Source: Pseudanabaena sp. Salubria-1
GTDB taxonomy: Bacteria; Cyanobacteriota; Cyanobacteriia; Pseudanabaenales; Pseudanabaenaceae
Assembly: GCA_023336205.1 (NCBI GenBank)
Contig: JALQCR010000051.1
Coordinates: forward strand, 1-43,439
DNA: 43,439 bases
Direction of reading: 5' to 3'
The position numbers were made by a program, and so were the translations under genes. Numbering within the stretch: position 1 is the first letter of the stretch; each line of letters begins with the position of its first letter. The notes under the pieces were generated by a model. The model was not told the origin of the DNA. It made no database searches and saw only the letters and a program-made list of their open reading frames with translations. Shown here piece after piece: positions 1 to 8,401 of this stretch.

Positions 1-100
1 ACAAAAAAAAAAAAAAAAAAAAAAAAATTTGGGGGGGGGGCCCCCCCCCCGCCCCAACAAATTTTGGTTTTAATAGCACAAGTTAATTAATTTTCATTCC
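1..100. repeat. Truncated long palindromic repeat (family 2) and homopolymer contig end
   Basis: A run of about 25 A, then TTT, ten G and ten C, leads into one arm of the palindrome also found at 5622-5728 and 11576-11687 (GCCCCAACAAATTTTGG, then TTAATTAATTTTCATTCC). Here the short CACAAG-containing insert lies in the right arm, so this copy is inverted relative to the other two. The other arm is replaced by homopolymers, which look like an assembly or sequencing artefact at a hairpin. Bases 101-250 hold no gene that I can recognise. Confidence 0.75.
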
Positions 101-250
101 TAACCGTTCAGCCAGTTATCCAATCTTGCGGTTGAGGTCAACTTTGTTTTTGGATGGAGAAATATGCGATCACTTAATCAATTTGGCGAAAATGCTGGAG
201 TAATGTCTTAATTCAACAAATGTGGAACATTACAATTTTTTTTTGATTGA

Positions 251-1633
251 TCAAATAAATTTAATTTTCTTAGCTGCATGAAAACACATTTTTAGCAGTA
301 TTAGCCCCCCTTGAATATGACTAATATTAGATTTACCATAGGTACGGGGGAAATAGCGAACAGGAATATCCATAATCTTTAAGCCTAACTTAGCAGCCCC
401 AAAGAGTAGATCGAAGTCTCCAAAAGGATCAAAGTCTCCAAAGAAGTCTCGATTTGCTGTCAACTTTTGGTAGTTTTGCCGTGAGATTGCTTTTGTACCG
501 CAGAGTGAATCTTTGATTTGAATATTGAGCAAATAAGAGAGTAGAAAAGCAAAGATGCGATTAGCAATGCGATTGAGCCAAGGCATAGAAGCTTTGCTAA
601 GTGGATAAATCAGACGACAGCCATTGGCAAATTCGCAAGCCCCTGACGCGATCGCATCAAAAAAATAGACCAAATCTCTAGGTTGCACAGTTAAATCTGC
701 GTCCAAAATCATCAACACATCACCTGTAGCAATCTCAAATCCTTGCCATACGGCATCCTTCTTGCCCTGCCCGGATTGTCGGTATGCCTTAATATTAAAG
801 CGATCGCTATATTTTTGCTGAACTAGCAAAATTTCCTCCCAAGTTCCATCTGTTGACCCTCCTTCGACAAAAATAATCTCTGTATTGTCTCCAAGCCTTG
901 GCATATCAGCAATACAAGATTCAATGTTTCCAGCTTCATTTCGCGCAGGAATGATTATTGAACAATGGAGAGTAGTAGAAATATAGATGATCGGACGCGC
1001 AATAATATATTCATTCAAACAGAATTGATTCAATAGAGGTAATGGAGCTAGTACATGATTAAAAAACCATGCTAATAATGGAACCTGTTTTGGGAATAGT
1101 AAGCGTTTACTATGATAGACAACCTCAAATTGGCAAAGATATAAGAGATTCTCAACATCACCATAGCTAAGCCAGTTGAGTTGCGGTAGAGGCATCCTTT
1201 GCCCAATTAAAGAAGCCAATTTGAGAATGATTTCCCAACTAGGGTTGTGAAAGGTTAAGATTAGGCGGGTTGATGGTTGGCATAATTGGTATAGGTTGTT
1301 TAAAGCTTGAGGGATATCTGTAATATAGCTAATAGTATTAGCAAGCAAAATATAGTCGAATATCTCTGACGAACAAAAAGATTCTACATCCGAGACTATA
1401 AAATCTAATTGGGGAAAGTGAATTTGAGCTTGCTCTACTGCATCTGGATTTTGCTCAATTCCCAATCCATAGCTTGGTTGCAAAGAATTAAGTAAATATC
1501 CAAGATTAGAGCCAACTTCTAAAACTTTTGTATCTTTCTGAATAAAAGTTTTATAAAATCTTTCGATATCTCGATAATAATAAATATTAAGATCGCGCCA
1601 TTTCTGTAAATTATTTCGAGAAGAAGCATTCAT
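251..1633 (-). CDS. Fused SAM-dependent methyltransferase and family 2 glycosyltransferase
   Basis: The 460-residue protein has two domains. Residues about 1-180 form a class I methyltransferase fold, with a SAM-binding motif VLEVGSNLGYLL near residue 38. Residues about 222-455 are a GT2 glycosyltransferase of the dolichol-phosphate-mannose-synthase type: CSIIIPARNEAGNIE, then FVEGGSTDGTW, then the metal-binding LDADLTV. It probably transfers sugar to a lipid carrier at the cytoplasmic face of the membrane, but the substrate cannot be read. Near the C-terminus the motif FGDFD occurs twice in succession (around 410-450), a small internal duplication. The ATG (complement of 1631-1633) overlaps the start codon of the divergent membrane-protein gene, and GGGAG lies about 12 nt upstream. 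The fused layout is clear; the specificity is not. Confidence 0.85.
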   Translation of the reverse strand: MNASSRNNLQKWRDLNIYYYRDIERFYKTFIQKDTKVLEVGSNLGYLLNSLQPSYGLGIEQNPDAVEQAQIHFPQLDFIVSDVESFCSSEIFDYILLANTISYITDIPQALNNLYQLCQPSTRLILTFHNPSWEIILKLASLIGQRMPLPQLNWLSYGDVENLLYLCQFEVVYHSKRLLFPKQVPLLAWFFNHVLAPLPLLNQFCLNEYIIARPIIYISTTLHCSIIIPARNEAGNIESCIADMPRLGDNTEIIFVEGGSTDGTWEEILLVQQKYSDRFNIKAYRQSGQGKKDAVWQGFEIATGDVLMILDADLTVQPRDLVYFFDAIASGACEFANGCRLIYPLSKASMPWLNRIANRIFAFLLSYLLNIQIKDSLCGTKAISRQNYQKLTANRDFFGDFDPFGDFDLLFGAAKLGLKIMDIPVRYFPRTYGKSNISHIQGGLILLKMCFHAAKKIKFI

Positions 1634-3278
1634 GAATCAACAGTCTCCCACAATCTCAACGATTTCTGATATTGATACTTCCAAAATATTTATATTCAAA
1701 GATATTGGGATCATCTTAGTTGCAGTGATAGCACAATGTTGGTGGACAAGTATTTTTGTTTCTACAAAAGTAGGACTATTAAATCTTTTGCCAACCTTAG
1801 TTTTTCTAGGATTGTGGTACTGGTTTACCAAATCATCACTTAATATTCAATATTCTAGATGGTACTTCCTATTAGGTTTCTTAATAACCTTAAGATTGCC
1901 AATTACGATCGCACCTCAGTTAGAGATTTTGAATTGGACTCTCTATCTTAGTATGGTTGGCTTAATAGGATATAGGGTTTTTGAGTATTTTCGGCAGCGG
2001 AAGCAATTAATAGTTGTAGGTTTCGCAATTACAATTATTCTTTTTAATTCTTTTACACATTTATTCCTAGATTCTCCCTTCACATATTCTTTCCGACTTC
2101 TAAGCCAATTACCTTCTAACTACATAGCGGGGAAAGATAACAACCTTACTTGGGAATGTTCTTACGAAGATTCTGACTTTCCAGTGCATTGTGATATGCG
2201 TCATTTTATTCCATCTGAAAAGATATTTACCGAGACAAATTATGATGCTAGCTTTTCTGTCTTTTTAAATCGTTTCTTTTATGGCTACATCAATTCATTG
2301 GTGGGTATGGCAGGGCATCGTTGGTTTATGAGTATTAGCGTCAATATTTTTCTTTGGATAAGCTCATGTGTAGCCATATATCGGATTGGAGAAATTACTA
2401 ATCTCAATGAAAGAATGAGGAATATCGCGATGCTATGCTGTGCATCAAGTTGGGGATTTGTGCATTTTATTGCCCAGCCTTCACCACATATGACAGCTTT
2501 TGCTTTCGCCTCAATTGTCCTATGGGCAACTCTCGAATTAACTCGCGATGAATTTCTTAATGATCCATTGCTAATACTACTAATTGTATCTGGTTCGTTA
2601 ATTTATGATATTTATCCACTAATCCTCATCAGTTCGATTTTATTATTTATCTATAAACGTCCATTGCTTGGTGTTTTAATTCCGTTATTATCGATCGCAT
2701 TAAACGTATGTTGGAAATATATTTCGCTTCAACAAATACTAGGCACATTAGGAAATATTCAAAGTCTTAGTAGTCCCTCTAGTAATCTTACCTATAGTTT
2801 TCAAAATTGGACTAAAGCAATTTTAAGTCTAGATTTTAGTCGAATTTGGCAGTTTTTATCCAATGGATTTATGTCTTATCTATATGGTGGTATGATCTTT
2901 GGTGCGATCGCCTCCACAGGTTTATTAATTTATCTAGCAATCCAGAAAAAAAATGCCGTAAATCCTGACGAGAATCAACTGCTTTTTCCACTTTTATTTA
3001 CAATTACAGCTTGCTTTTGTACTGTGATGTTAATTGCTATGTTTTTTGTGGCAGCCCAGTCAGAGATTTGGAGTCCGACCAAGTTTTTGCCTCGATTTGC
3101 ATTTTATATTTATCCTGCTAATACTCTAGCGATCGCATTTTTGGCTGGCAAGTTTCTAAATCGTGGAGGCTATTTCGCGCCAATTTTAACTTTTATAGTT
3201 GCGAATTCAACCCTTATCAAACTTGCTTCGATGTCTGCATTTTTTGAATATGGTTTAGTTGGACTGTATTGGCAGTAA
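1632..3278 (+). CDS. Polytopic membrane protein, unknown function, possibly glycosyltransferase-like
   Basis: This 548-residue protein is almost entirely hydrophobic, with about ten or more membrane segments. One soluble stretch (about 160-210) carries two Cys and several acidic residues between early membrane segments, as in the first extracytoplasmic loop of GT-C type enzymes, but I see no diagnostic DE or DxD motif there. It diverges from the methyltransferase-GT2 gene and shares the CATG that holds both start codons. GAGAAG lies about 9 nt upstream of the ATG. The pairing suggests a joint role in making or moving a lipid-linked sugar; that is inference from position only. I do not recognise the family. 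Confidence 0.7.
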   Translation: MNQQSPTISTISDIDTSKIFIFKDIGIILVAVIAQCWWTSIFVSTKVGLLNLLPTLVFLGLWYWFTKSSLNIQYSRWYFLLGFLITLRLPITIAPQLEILNWTLYLSMVGLIGYRVFEYFRQRKQLIVVGFAITIILFNSFTHLFLDSPFTYSFRLLSQLPSNYIAGKDNNLTWECSYEDSDFPVHCDMRHFIPSEKIFTETNYDASFSVFLNRFFYGYINSLVGMAGHRWFMSISVNIFLWISSCVAIYRIGEITNLNERMRNIAMLCCASSWGFVHFIAQPSPHMTAFAFASIVLWATLELTRDEFLNDPLLILLIVSGSLIYDIYPLILISSILLFIYKRPLLGVLIPLLSIALNVCWKYISLQQILGTLGNIQSLSSPSSNLTYSFQNWTKAILSLDFSRIWQFLSNGFMSYLYGGMIFGAIASTGLLIYLAIQKKNAVNPDENQLLFPLLFTITACFCTVMLIAMFFVAAQSEIWSPTKFLPRFAFYIYPANTLAIAFLAGKFLNRGGYFAPILTFIVANSTLIKLASMSAFFEYGLVGLYWQ

Positions 3279-3320
3279 AGTAAGAAAGTCCCCGCTTTGC
3301 GCTGTCTTTCTTACTTTTTA
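3278..3320. terminator. Bidirectional hairpin terminator
   Basis: An 11-bp stem AAGTAAGAAAG / CTTTCTTACTT (3278-3288 and 3306-3316) is followed by a T-run on the plus strand. It overlaps the stop codons of both convergent neighbours (plus-strand stop ends at 3278, minus-strand stop begins at 3318). Confidence 0.7.
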
Positions 3321-3932
3321 TAATAATTGGACAGGTTTAGTTGTGATAAATATAATAGCCCTAACCGCAAAGCCGATCGCTAGACTGGCAATAGTCACAC
3401 CACCAAATAACTGCCAAATCATTTTTTGAGGTAGATCGATATAGACAAATTGCCTACCAACGAGGGTAATTGCAGCCGCGATCGCACCGATAGCTGCGCT
3501 GGTTAACCAACTTGATGGATTCTGTAAAATTAGCAATGACATCTGCACCATAAATCCAATGGTGATCACTGTGGCAATAATTTCAAGGATAGATAGCTTT
3601 TTTTCTGGTGCTGGATCGTAACGGACATCTTGAAAACCGAGTAAATACAAAGCTAGGCAAACACCCGCAGTTATCAAACTGTAGTTAATATCTGAGGTTT
3701 GCCAATAGACAGTAATCACCGCCGCGATCGCTGCCAACAAACCGCCCACACTCTGAGGGATGGCAAATGTGCCAGCTAACGCAAGTATAAACAAAAAAAC
3801 TAAGCCTAAATAGTCGCCAAAATAAAATAAAGTGCTTAATTGAGAGCCTACCCATCCATAGGCGATCGCGATCGCGGTTAGGGAAATTAACAAGCGATAT
3901 CCAATCTCAAGTCTGCCAATTTTGAGCGCCAT
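3318..3932 (-). CDS. Conserved hypothetical membrane protein
   Basis: A 204-residue protein with about six hydrophobic segments and a short charged cytoplasmic loop around residues 105-115 (YDPAPEKKLS). The first residues (MALKIGRLEIGYR) form a short basic amphipathic leader before the first membrane helix. There is no motif I can tie to a function. It converges with the 1632-3278 membrane gene and shares its terminator hairpin. The DUF58 gene lies upstream on the same strand, but about 280 bp containing two hairpins separates them, so co-transcription is unlikely. Confidence 0.65.
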   Translation of the reverse strand: MALKIGRLEIGYRLLISLTAIAIAYGWVGSQLSTLFYFGDYLGLVFLFILALAGTFAIPQSVGGLLAAIAAVITVYWQTSDINYSLITAGVCLALYLLGFQDVRYDPAPEKKLSILEIIATVITIGFMVQMSLLILQNPSSWLTSAAIGAIAAAITLVGRQFVYIDLPQKMIWQLFGGVTIASLAIGFAVRAIIFITTKPVQLL

Positions 3933-4021
3933 AAGATGCCACCAGTTTTTTAGTCGCTACGAATGTAAAAATTGCGAAGTTAACGCGATATCAAAAAGTA
4001 TAGCAATCGTTAGCCAGTCTT

Positions 4022-4083
4022 ATACCAAAACACAAAATGGCGTATCCATTTTGTGTTTTGAAAACCCTTATAGGGTTTGGTTT
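4022..4083. repeat. Family 1 palindromic repeat, partial copy
   Basis: ATACCAAAACACAAAATGG pairs with CCATTTTGTGTTTT across a short loop, followed by the second module AACCCTTATAGGGTTTGG. The third module seen in the full copies (AATTCACGAAAGTGT hairpin) is absent or degraded. Other copies lie at 5498, 6532, 11685, 37142 and 38664. Confidence 0.8.
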
Positions 4084-4151
4084 CTAATTCAAATACTTGT
4101 TGTCAAACTTTTAAAATTTTTCCTTGTTCTGGTTTGAGCGTAAAGTGCTGG

Positions 4152-4204
4152 AAAGCCCAAAATTGTGACGACGGGCGAAGCCCGTCGTCACAATTTTAGG
4201 CTTT
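4152..4204. terminator. Long hairpin downstream of the DUF58 gene
   Basis: A 25-nt arm on each side (4152-4176 and 4180-4204) pairs with a single mismatch around a 3-nt GAA loop. The tip is GACGGGC-GAA-GCCCGTC. It lies 7 bp past the stop of the minus-strand DUF58 gene, so it may act as its terminator or mRNA 3' end. No clear T-run follows. Confidence 0.6.
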
Positions 4205-4210
4205 GTCAAG

Positions 4211-5455
4211 CTAAAGCGTTAGATATTCTTGAAGTTGCGAACGCAAAGATTTATAACTTAAATCTTCAGCATCTAAGATTGTTTCAATCGTTAAGCCTAG
4301 CGATCGCTGATTTGGAACCGATACTTTGGATTGTCCTGATGATTGCCACAGCACCCAGCGACTCCCAAAAGGCAAGTAGGCAATGCTATCGTTGCGGTGG
4401 GATAGCCATACCACAGGAATATCTGGCAAATCTTTAAGGATATCTGCGGGGATTTCGGCAATATTCACCGCTGCTAAGGTTTCTAATACGGCGCGATCGC
4501 TCTGGACAATACCTGTATCATTTGTCCAAAGTCTGACACTTAGCTTGGATTTTTGTGCATAAAAATAGAGAGAAGCCGCAGCCACAACTGCTTCTTCAAA
4601 GGCTTCTGGCTCCCATCCGATAGAATTGTCAAGAGCGATCGCTACTTCTTGACCGCCAATGGTAACTTCCAATTCCCGTACTCGCAATTCGCCAAACTTA
4701 GCACTAGTCCGCCAATGGATTAATCTGGTCGGATCACCCCAACGATAGGGGCGCAAAGTTTTAGTTAAACCTTCCGTTGCATTGCTGTAGTTATGCTCAT
4801 CGCTATATTGTCGAGGACTTGTATCACTTCCTAATTGATCAACTAAGGGACAGCGATCAAGTGGTAGCACCGTTGGATACACGATCGCCTTCTGTCCTGC
4901 TGGACAAGCACGGCGACTGCGAAACAAGCCTAAAGGACTAGAGGTCGCAATCTCAGTAGATCGGAACAAGAATACACCGCGCTTTGTGGTTTTAGCTTCA
5001 TATGTCCAGTGATATTCTTGAAGCGGCGCAATCAGTTCGATCACCAAGTCTTGCTGCAAAATATTCGAGAGATTTTCTGGCAAAATATCCCGAACTTCCA
5101 GCAATCTTTTTTCAGTTCGCCCTGTATTTTGAATCATCAAATCTACCCATAGATCGTCGCCTACACTAACTGGATCAATTTGCGATCGCGTCACTACCAT
5201 TTCTGCTAGTAAGCGCTTTGGCATCACCGCACCCACAATTAATAGAGCCAAACTCACGCCGCTAATTACATAAAGCCAGCCCGCAAGGGTATTGGTCGCG
5301 GCCATAAAGAAGAACAGCGTTAAGGCGCTATACATTCCCCCAATAAATTCTGGTGTCGCAAATCGCGATTCTAACCATTTAAAAAAACGTTTAATCTTAG
5401 AAATCTTTTTAGGTTTAGAGGTTCGTTGTTTGCGATCGCTTGAACTATTTGACAT
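4211..5455 (-). CDS. DUF58 domain-containing membrane-anchored protein
   Basis: The 414-residue protein starts with a basic tail, followed by two membrane segments (about 40-56 and 60-78). A beta-rich region follows, then the DUF58 signature at about 235-252 (RPYRWGDPTRLIHWRTSA). After it comes a von Willebrand A-like fold with the degenerate metal-site stretch ALDNS. DUF58 proteins usually occur beside MoxR ATPases and transglutaminase-like genes; neither is seen here. Function is unsettled in the family, with roles in envelope assembly or protein maturation proposed. It lies alone between repeats, and its start is fixed by the basic N-terminus before the first helix. Confidence 0.88.
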   Translation of the reverse strand: MSNSSSDRKQRTSKPKKISKIKRFFKWLESRFATPEFIGGMYSALTLFFFMAATNTLAGWLYVISGVSLALLIVGAVMPKRLLAEMVVTRSQIDPVSVGDDLWVDLMIQNTGRTEKRLLEVRDILPENLSNILQQDLVIELIAPLQEYHWTYEAKTTKRGVFLFRSTEIATSSPLGLFRSRRACPAGQKAIVYPTVLPLDRCPLVDQLGSDTSPRQYSDEHNYSNATEGLTKTLRPYRWGDPTRLIHWRTSAKFGELRVRELEVTIGGQEVAIALDNSIGWEPEAFEEAVVAAASLYFYAQKSKLSVRLWTNDTGIVQSDRAVLETLAAVNIAEIPADILKDLPDIPVVWLSHRNDSIAYLPFGSRWVLWQSSGQSKVSVPNQRSLGLTIETILDAEDLSYKSLRSQLQEYLTL

Positions 5456-5497
5456 ATAGTTTTTTGAAATATTTTAGTGCATTACAAACTTAAAAAG

Positions 5498-5555
5498 CAA
5501 ACCCTGTAAGGGTTTTAAAAACACAAAATGGTGTAGCCATTTTGTGTTTTGGTAT
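5498..5555. repeat. Family 1 palindromic repeat, inverted copy
   Basis: This copy reads in the opposite orientation: AACCCTGTAAGGGTT, then AAAACACAAAATGG / CCATTTTGTGTTTT, then GGTAT. It lies in the roughly 340-bp gene-free stretch upstream of the DUF58 gene. Confidence 0.8.
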
Positions 5556-5621
5556 TATTGCTATATCAATCCCAGTAAGGCTTTTGAGCTTTTATCTGGC
5601 TGTAGGTAAAATAAAAACCAC

Positions 5622-5728
5622 CATAAGGAATAAAAATTAATTAACTTGTGCAATTAAAACCAAAATTTGTTGGAGCGGGATTCACCCGCCCCAACAAATT
5701 TTTATTTTAATTAATTTTCATTCCTAAC
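5622..5728. repeat. Family 2 long palindromic repeat
   Basis: About 105 bp. The left arm reads TAAGGAATAAAAATTAATT, then an unpaired insert ending CTTGTGC, then AAAACCAAAATTTGTTGG. The tip is GCGGGATTCACCCGC, and the right arm returns to TTTTCATTCCTAA. It has the same orientation as the copy at 11576-11687. With the family 1 copy at 5498 it fills most of the gap between the flanking minus-strand genes. Confidence 0.8.
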
Positions 5729-5766
5729 CAAGTAGACGGGCACAATTAATTTCAAACCCAAATCCA

Positions 5767-5797
5767 TAAGGTTGTGCTCAGTAGGAGCGCAACCTTA
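5767..5797. terminator. Hairpin overlapping the stop codon of the ABM-like gene
   Basis: TAAGGTTGTGCTC pairs with GAGCGCAACCTTA (one T-G pair) around a 5-nt loop. The minus-strand stop codon (5795-5797) is part of the stem. Confidence 0.55.
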
Positions 5798-6487
5798 TGA
5801 CTTAAGTAGTCCCCAAACTCCATTGAAGATGAGCACCATTAGCACCAAACTGGCTATTGCCAAGGCAGCCCCGATTAAGTTTGTTTTGAGTGATACTGGT
5901 CGATAGGCAGGTTGCAGCCAAAAGCTTAAACATTTTGAGACAAAAGGCATTACATATAAGCTCAGGATGGTGGAAGTAATTAGATTATTCACAATCATTG
6001 AGCTAGCTAGTGACCAAGATTGCATAAGCCCTAAGATAGAAAATGCGATCGCCTGCATCATCACTACTGGATAAAGTCCTAATATCACAGCGAGGATTTG
6101 TTTCCAGCGCGGGGGACCAAGCCCTTTATATTCTAAATTACCTGACAGCGCAGAGAACCAGCCCTCTAAGCCTGTAGTAAAAGACTTAAATCTATAGGCG
6201 GAAAATATTTCTTGACCAGATTCTAATAGTTGCTTGCGATCGCTTGACTCCATCCATTGATTGAGATGTTCTGGCGAATCAAAATGGAATATGTAATACC
6301 ATTTCACAACTGGATCTTTGCATCTGAGTGGTGGGCATAGATCGCAACGTAGAAAGCCGTCATATTGCTTTGAGGTTTCTACTAAGGTATGGTGCCATCG
6401 TTTAAAAGCGAAGTCTCGACCTTTAGGGACTATGTGCTCTGTAACCAGACTGGAATAAAAAAGTTCTTCTAAAGGCGGATTTGGCAT
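5795..6487 (-). CDS. ABM-like (antibiotic biosynthesis monooxygenase-like) membrane protein
   Basis: Residues about 10-110 resemble an alpha/beta-barrel monooxygenase-like domain (YSSLVTEHIVPKGRDFAF, then WYYIFHFDSPEHLNQWMES), of the kind that forms dimeric barrels. The C-terminal 100 residues carry three hydrophobic segments, giving the layout seen in proteins annotated as antibiotic biosynthesis monooxygenase with a membrane tail. No substrate can be named. A GTG codon at 6514 would add nine residues; I prefer the ATG at 6487 because the domain begins just after it, though neither start has a clear ribosome binding site. Two Cys in PPLRC and CDLCP are conserved-looking, but I cannot assign a role to them. 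Confidence 0.65.
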   Translation of the reverse strand: MPNPPLEELFYSSLVTEHIVPKGRDFAFKRWHHTLVETSKQYDGFLRCDLCPPLRCKDPVVKWYYIFHFDSPEHLNQWMESSDRKQLLESGQEIFSAYRFKSFTTGLEGWFSALSGNLEYKGLGPPRWKQILAVILGLYPVVMMQAIAFSILGLMQSWSLASSMIVNNLITSTILSLYVMPFVSKCLSFWLQPAYRPVSLKTNLIGAALAIASLVLMVLIFNGVWGLLKS

Positions 6488-6531
6488 ATTTTTTGAATAG
6501 TTGCTTTTCCGCACTCATCAATCATTAACTG

Positions 6532-6634
6532 ATACCAAATCAAGAAATGGCTTAGCTATTTCTTGATTTTAAAACCCTTGCTGGATCTAGCTTTTAACTC
6601 ACGAAAGTGTAACAACACTTTTGTGCATTGGTAT
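6532..6634. repeat. Family 1 palindromic repeat, alternative stem sequence
   Basis: This copy has stem AAATCAAGAAATGGC / GCTATTTCTTGATTT in place of the CACAAAA type, plus the third module CACGAAAGTGT / ACACTTTTGTG with one wobble pair. It is flanked by ATACCA and TTGGTAT, which form short terminal inverted repeats. Confidence 0.8.
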
Positions 6635-6735
6635 GACTAGTGACAACATTTTATAGTTGCTTATTTTCCGTAGAGATTCAATTTCTCTACAAAGCTCCAC
6701 AAGTAATGTTTATATTTCTTGTCTGCTCATCAGTT

Positions 6736-7218
6736 TTACAAAAGGTTAAAGAAAGCCGAATCTATCTCGTAGCCTAAACTTTGAGTCATTTGCTGTAACT
6801 TGGCGGTGCTATCAATACCGCGTGACTTGAGCCATATAGAAATGGTGAATACCTTCTGCATCACAAAAAGCTCCAAGGACTCAGGATTGTATTGCAACAC
6901 ATAGCCATCACCTTCGCGCTTAAACTGGTGGGGAACTAGCATCGCTGCATAGCGGCTGAGTTCTGCACGCCAATCCAGGAGATAGCTAAACCAAGGATAG
7001 GTCGCATCGAGACGCACAAACCAAAGACGAACTTCCGAGATCTCTGATAATTCGCGAGGGTCTCCATCTTCTTTGTTCCATACTAGCTCGATTTGAAATT
7101 GGCGATCGCCTTCAGGAGTTACATCCCAATTTGCTAACAGCTTTTCGATCGCAATTTTGGCAGGAGTAATATCCAGTGACTCAATACAGGCTTGGTTGAC
7201 GTAGATGATAGTAGACAT
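6736..7218 (-). CDS. crr6: CRR6-type NdhI maturation factor
   Basis: The 160-residue product matches the cyanobacterial and chloroplast CRR6 family (DUF1817), which helps mature NdhI of the photosynthetic NDH-1 complex. Supporting segments are VRLWFVRLDATYPWFSYLLDW, RYAAMLVPHQF, and the C-terminal LGYEIDSAFFNLL. I chose the ATG at 7218 (MSTIIYVNQ). The longer open frame up to 7329 only reads through a duplicated copy of the end of the dnaJ-like gene and gives residues unlike the family. The dnaJ-like gene lies directly upstream on the same strand. Residues and length fit; the family name is from memory of its motifs. Confidence 0.75.
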   Translation of the reverse strand: MSTIIYVNQACIESLDITPAKIAIEKLLANWDVTPEGDRQFQIELVWNKEDGDPRELSEISEVRLWFVRLDATYPWFSYLLDWRAELSRYAAMLVPHQFKREGDGYVLQYNPESLELFVMQKVFTISIWLKSRGIDSTAKLQQMTQSLGYEIDSAFFNLL

Positions 7219-7244
7219 AGGGCTTTTAGAGCTAATTTGGATGA

Positions 7245-7371
7245 GCGCTTTGCGACCATTAAAGAATAAATATTTATTTTTTTGGTAAGTTTTCGCGAAG
7301 AATAAGTTTAGTGGGCGCTTTGCGCCCATTAAAGCCTATTAAATATTTATTTTTTCGGTAAGTTTTCGCGA
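7245..7371. repeat. Tandem duplication of the 3' end of the dnaJ-like gene
   Basis: Segment 7245-7298 repeats 7315-7371 with a small indel. Both begin GCGCTTTGCG and end GGTAAGTTTTCGCGA. The second copy contains the real last codons and stop of the dnaJ-like gene. The first lies in the leader of the CRR6 gene and carries the same RENLPKK-stop coding potential on the minus strand. GGGCGCTTTGCGCCC (7314-7328) forms a small hairpin. Confidence 0.75.
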
Positions 7372-8318
7372 GGATCGAAGGATTGGATTTCTAGCAACTG
7401 CTCGTATAACTCGCGTTCCCGCTTGCTGGGAGTTTTTGGAACCACGATCTGGACTTCTACATACTGATCGCCAAAGGTTCTTGCGTCTTTAGGGAAACCT
7501 TTGCCAGAGAGGCGCAACTGTTGTCCAGACTTCACCGCAGGCGGAATAGTTAGCTTCACCAGCCCGCTTAAAGTTGGCACTTCCACTTGGATACCAAGAA
7601 CAGACTCGCTCGGTGAAATTGGTAATTGACAGCGAATATCGGAACCTTCGAGCGTAAAAAATGTATGGGGCTTGAGCGTGATTTTAAGATAAAGATCACC
7701 ACCCGATGCACCTTGCCCCTTGAGCCTGATTCTTTGACCTGAAAGCACACCTGCTGGCATATTTACTTCCAGCGATCGCCCATCTTCGAGGCGAATACGT
7801 TCGCGTCCACCAACATAGGCTCGTTCGAGAGGCAGCTCTAATAAAGCCTCAGAATCACGGCGTGGGGTAGGGCGTGGAGGAGCTTGTGTAGTAGTGCGAT
7901 AGGACGACGCGCCGCCTGTATCTTGAGCCCGTTCATTAGTGCGGAATTTGCCTAATAATTGATCAACGAATTCTTGGAAGTCATTGTATTGGCTAAAGTC
8001 AACATCGCCAGTGTAGCCACCGCGCTCAAAGTCTGGCGTATATTGCTCTCGTGATGCAGGTGGTCGGCTACCTGCACCTTGAAATCCGCCTTGCTTCCAA
8101 TATTGTCCAAAACGATCATATTGCTGACGTTTGGTGGTATCAGACAAGACTTCGTAGGCTTCGCCAATATCTTTGAACCGCTCTTCAGCAGCCTTGTCAT
8201 TTGGATTCAGGTCGGGATGATATTTCCGCGCTAACCTACGATAGGAGCGCTTAATTTCGTCAGCCGTGGCTGTCTTCGGTACACCGAGGATTTCATAATA
8301 GTTGCGAAAGTTTTGCAT
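7347..8318 (-). CDS. DnaJ-family co-chaperone without zinc finger (CbpA-like)
   Basis: The 323-residue protein opens with a J domain (about 6-73) with HPD at 34-36, which stimulates DnaK ATPase. A Gly/Ser/Arg-rich linker follows (about 75-155), then the two C-terminal beta-sandwich substrate-binding domains (LPLERAYVGGRERIRLEDGR, LKGQGASGGDLYLKI, LSGKGFPKD). The cysteine-rich zinc domain of classical DnaJ is absent, so this is a type II or CbpA-like co-chaperone. It lies upstream of the CRR6 gene on the same strand. The last codons are duplicated downstream (7245-7298). Confidence 0.92.
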   Translation of the reverse strand: MQNFRNYYEILGVPKTATADEIKRSYRRLARKYHPDLNPNDKAAEERFKDIGEAYEVLSDTTKRQQYDRFGQYWKQGGFQGAGSRPPASREQYTPDFERGGYTGDVDFSQYNDFQEFVDQLLGKFRTNERAQDTGGASSYRTTTQAPPRPTPRRDSEALLELPLERAYVGGRERIRLEDGRSLEVNMPAGVLSGQRIRLKGQGASGGDLYLKITLKPHTFFTLEGSDIRCQLPISPSESVLGIQVEVPTLSGLVKLTIPPAVKSGQQLRLSGKGFPKDARTFGDQYVEVQIVVPKTPSKRERELYEQLLEIQSFDPRENLPKK

Positions 8319-8401
8319 ATTTCCCGAACTGCAAACAAGGAGATAACTTAGCTTACCTTATCGTTGCTTTTGGAAACGCCGTGGGGGGCAGCCCTAAGAA
8401 C

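Noticed and set aside
1..55. Homopolymers as telomere or hairpin chromosome end
   Set aside because: The two ends differ, and cyanobacterial chromosomes are circular; artefact is simpler.
7219..7329. N-terminal extension of the CRR6 protein
   Set aside because: It is translated from the duplicated dnaJ-like gene end and does not fit the family.
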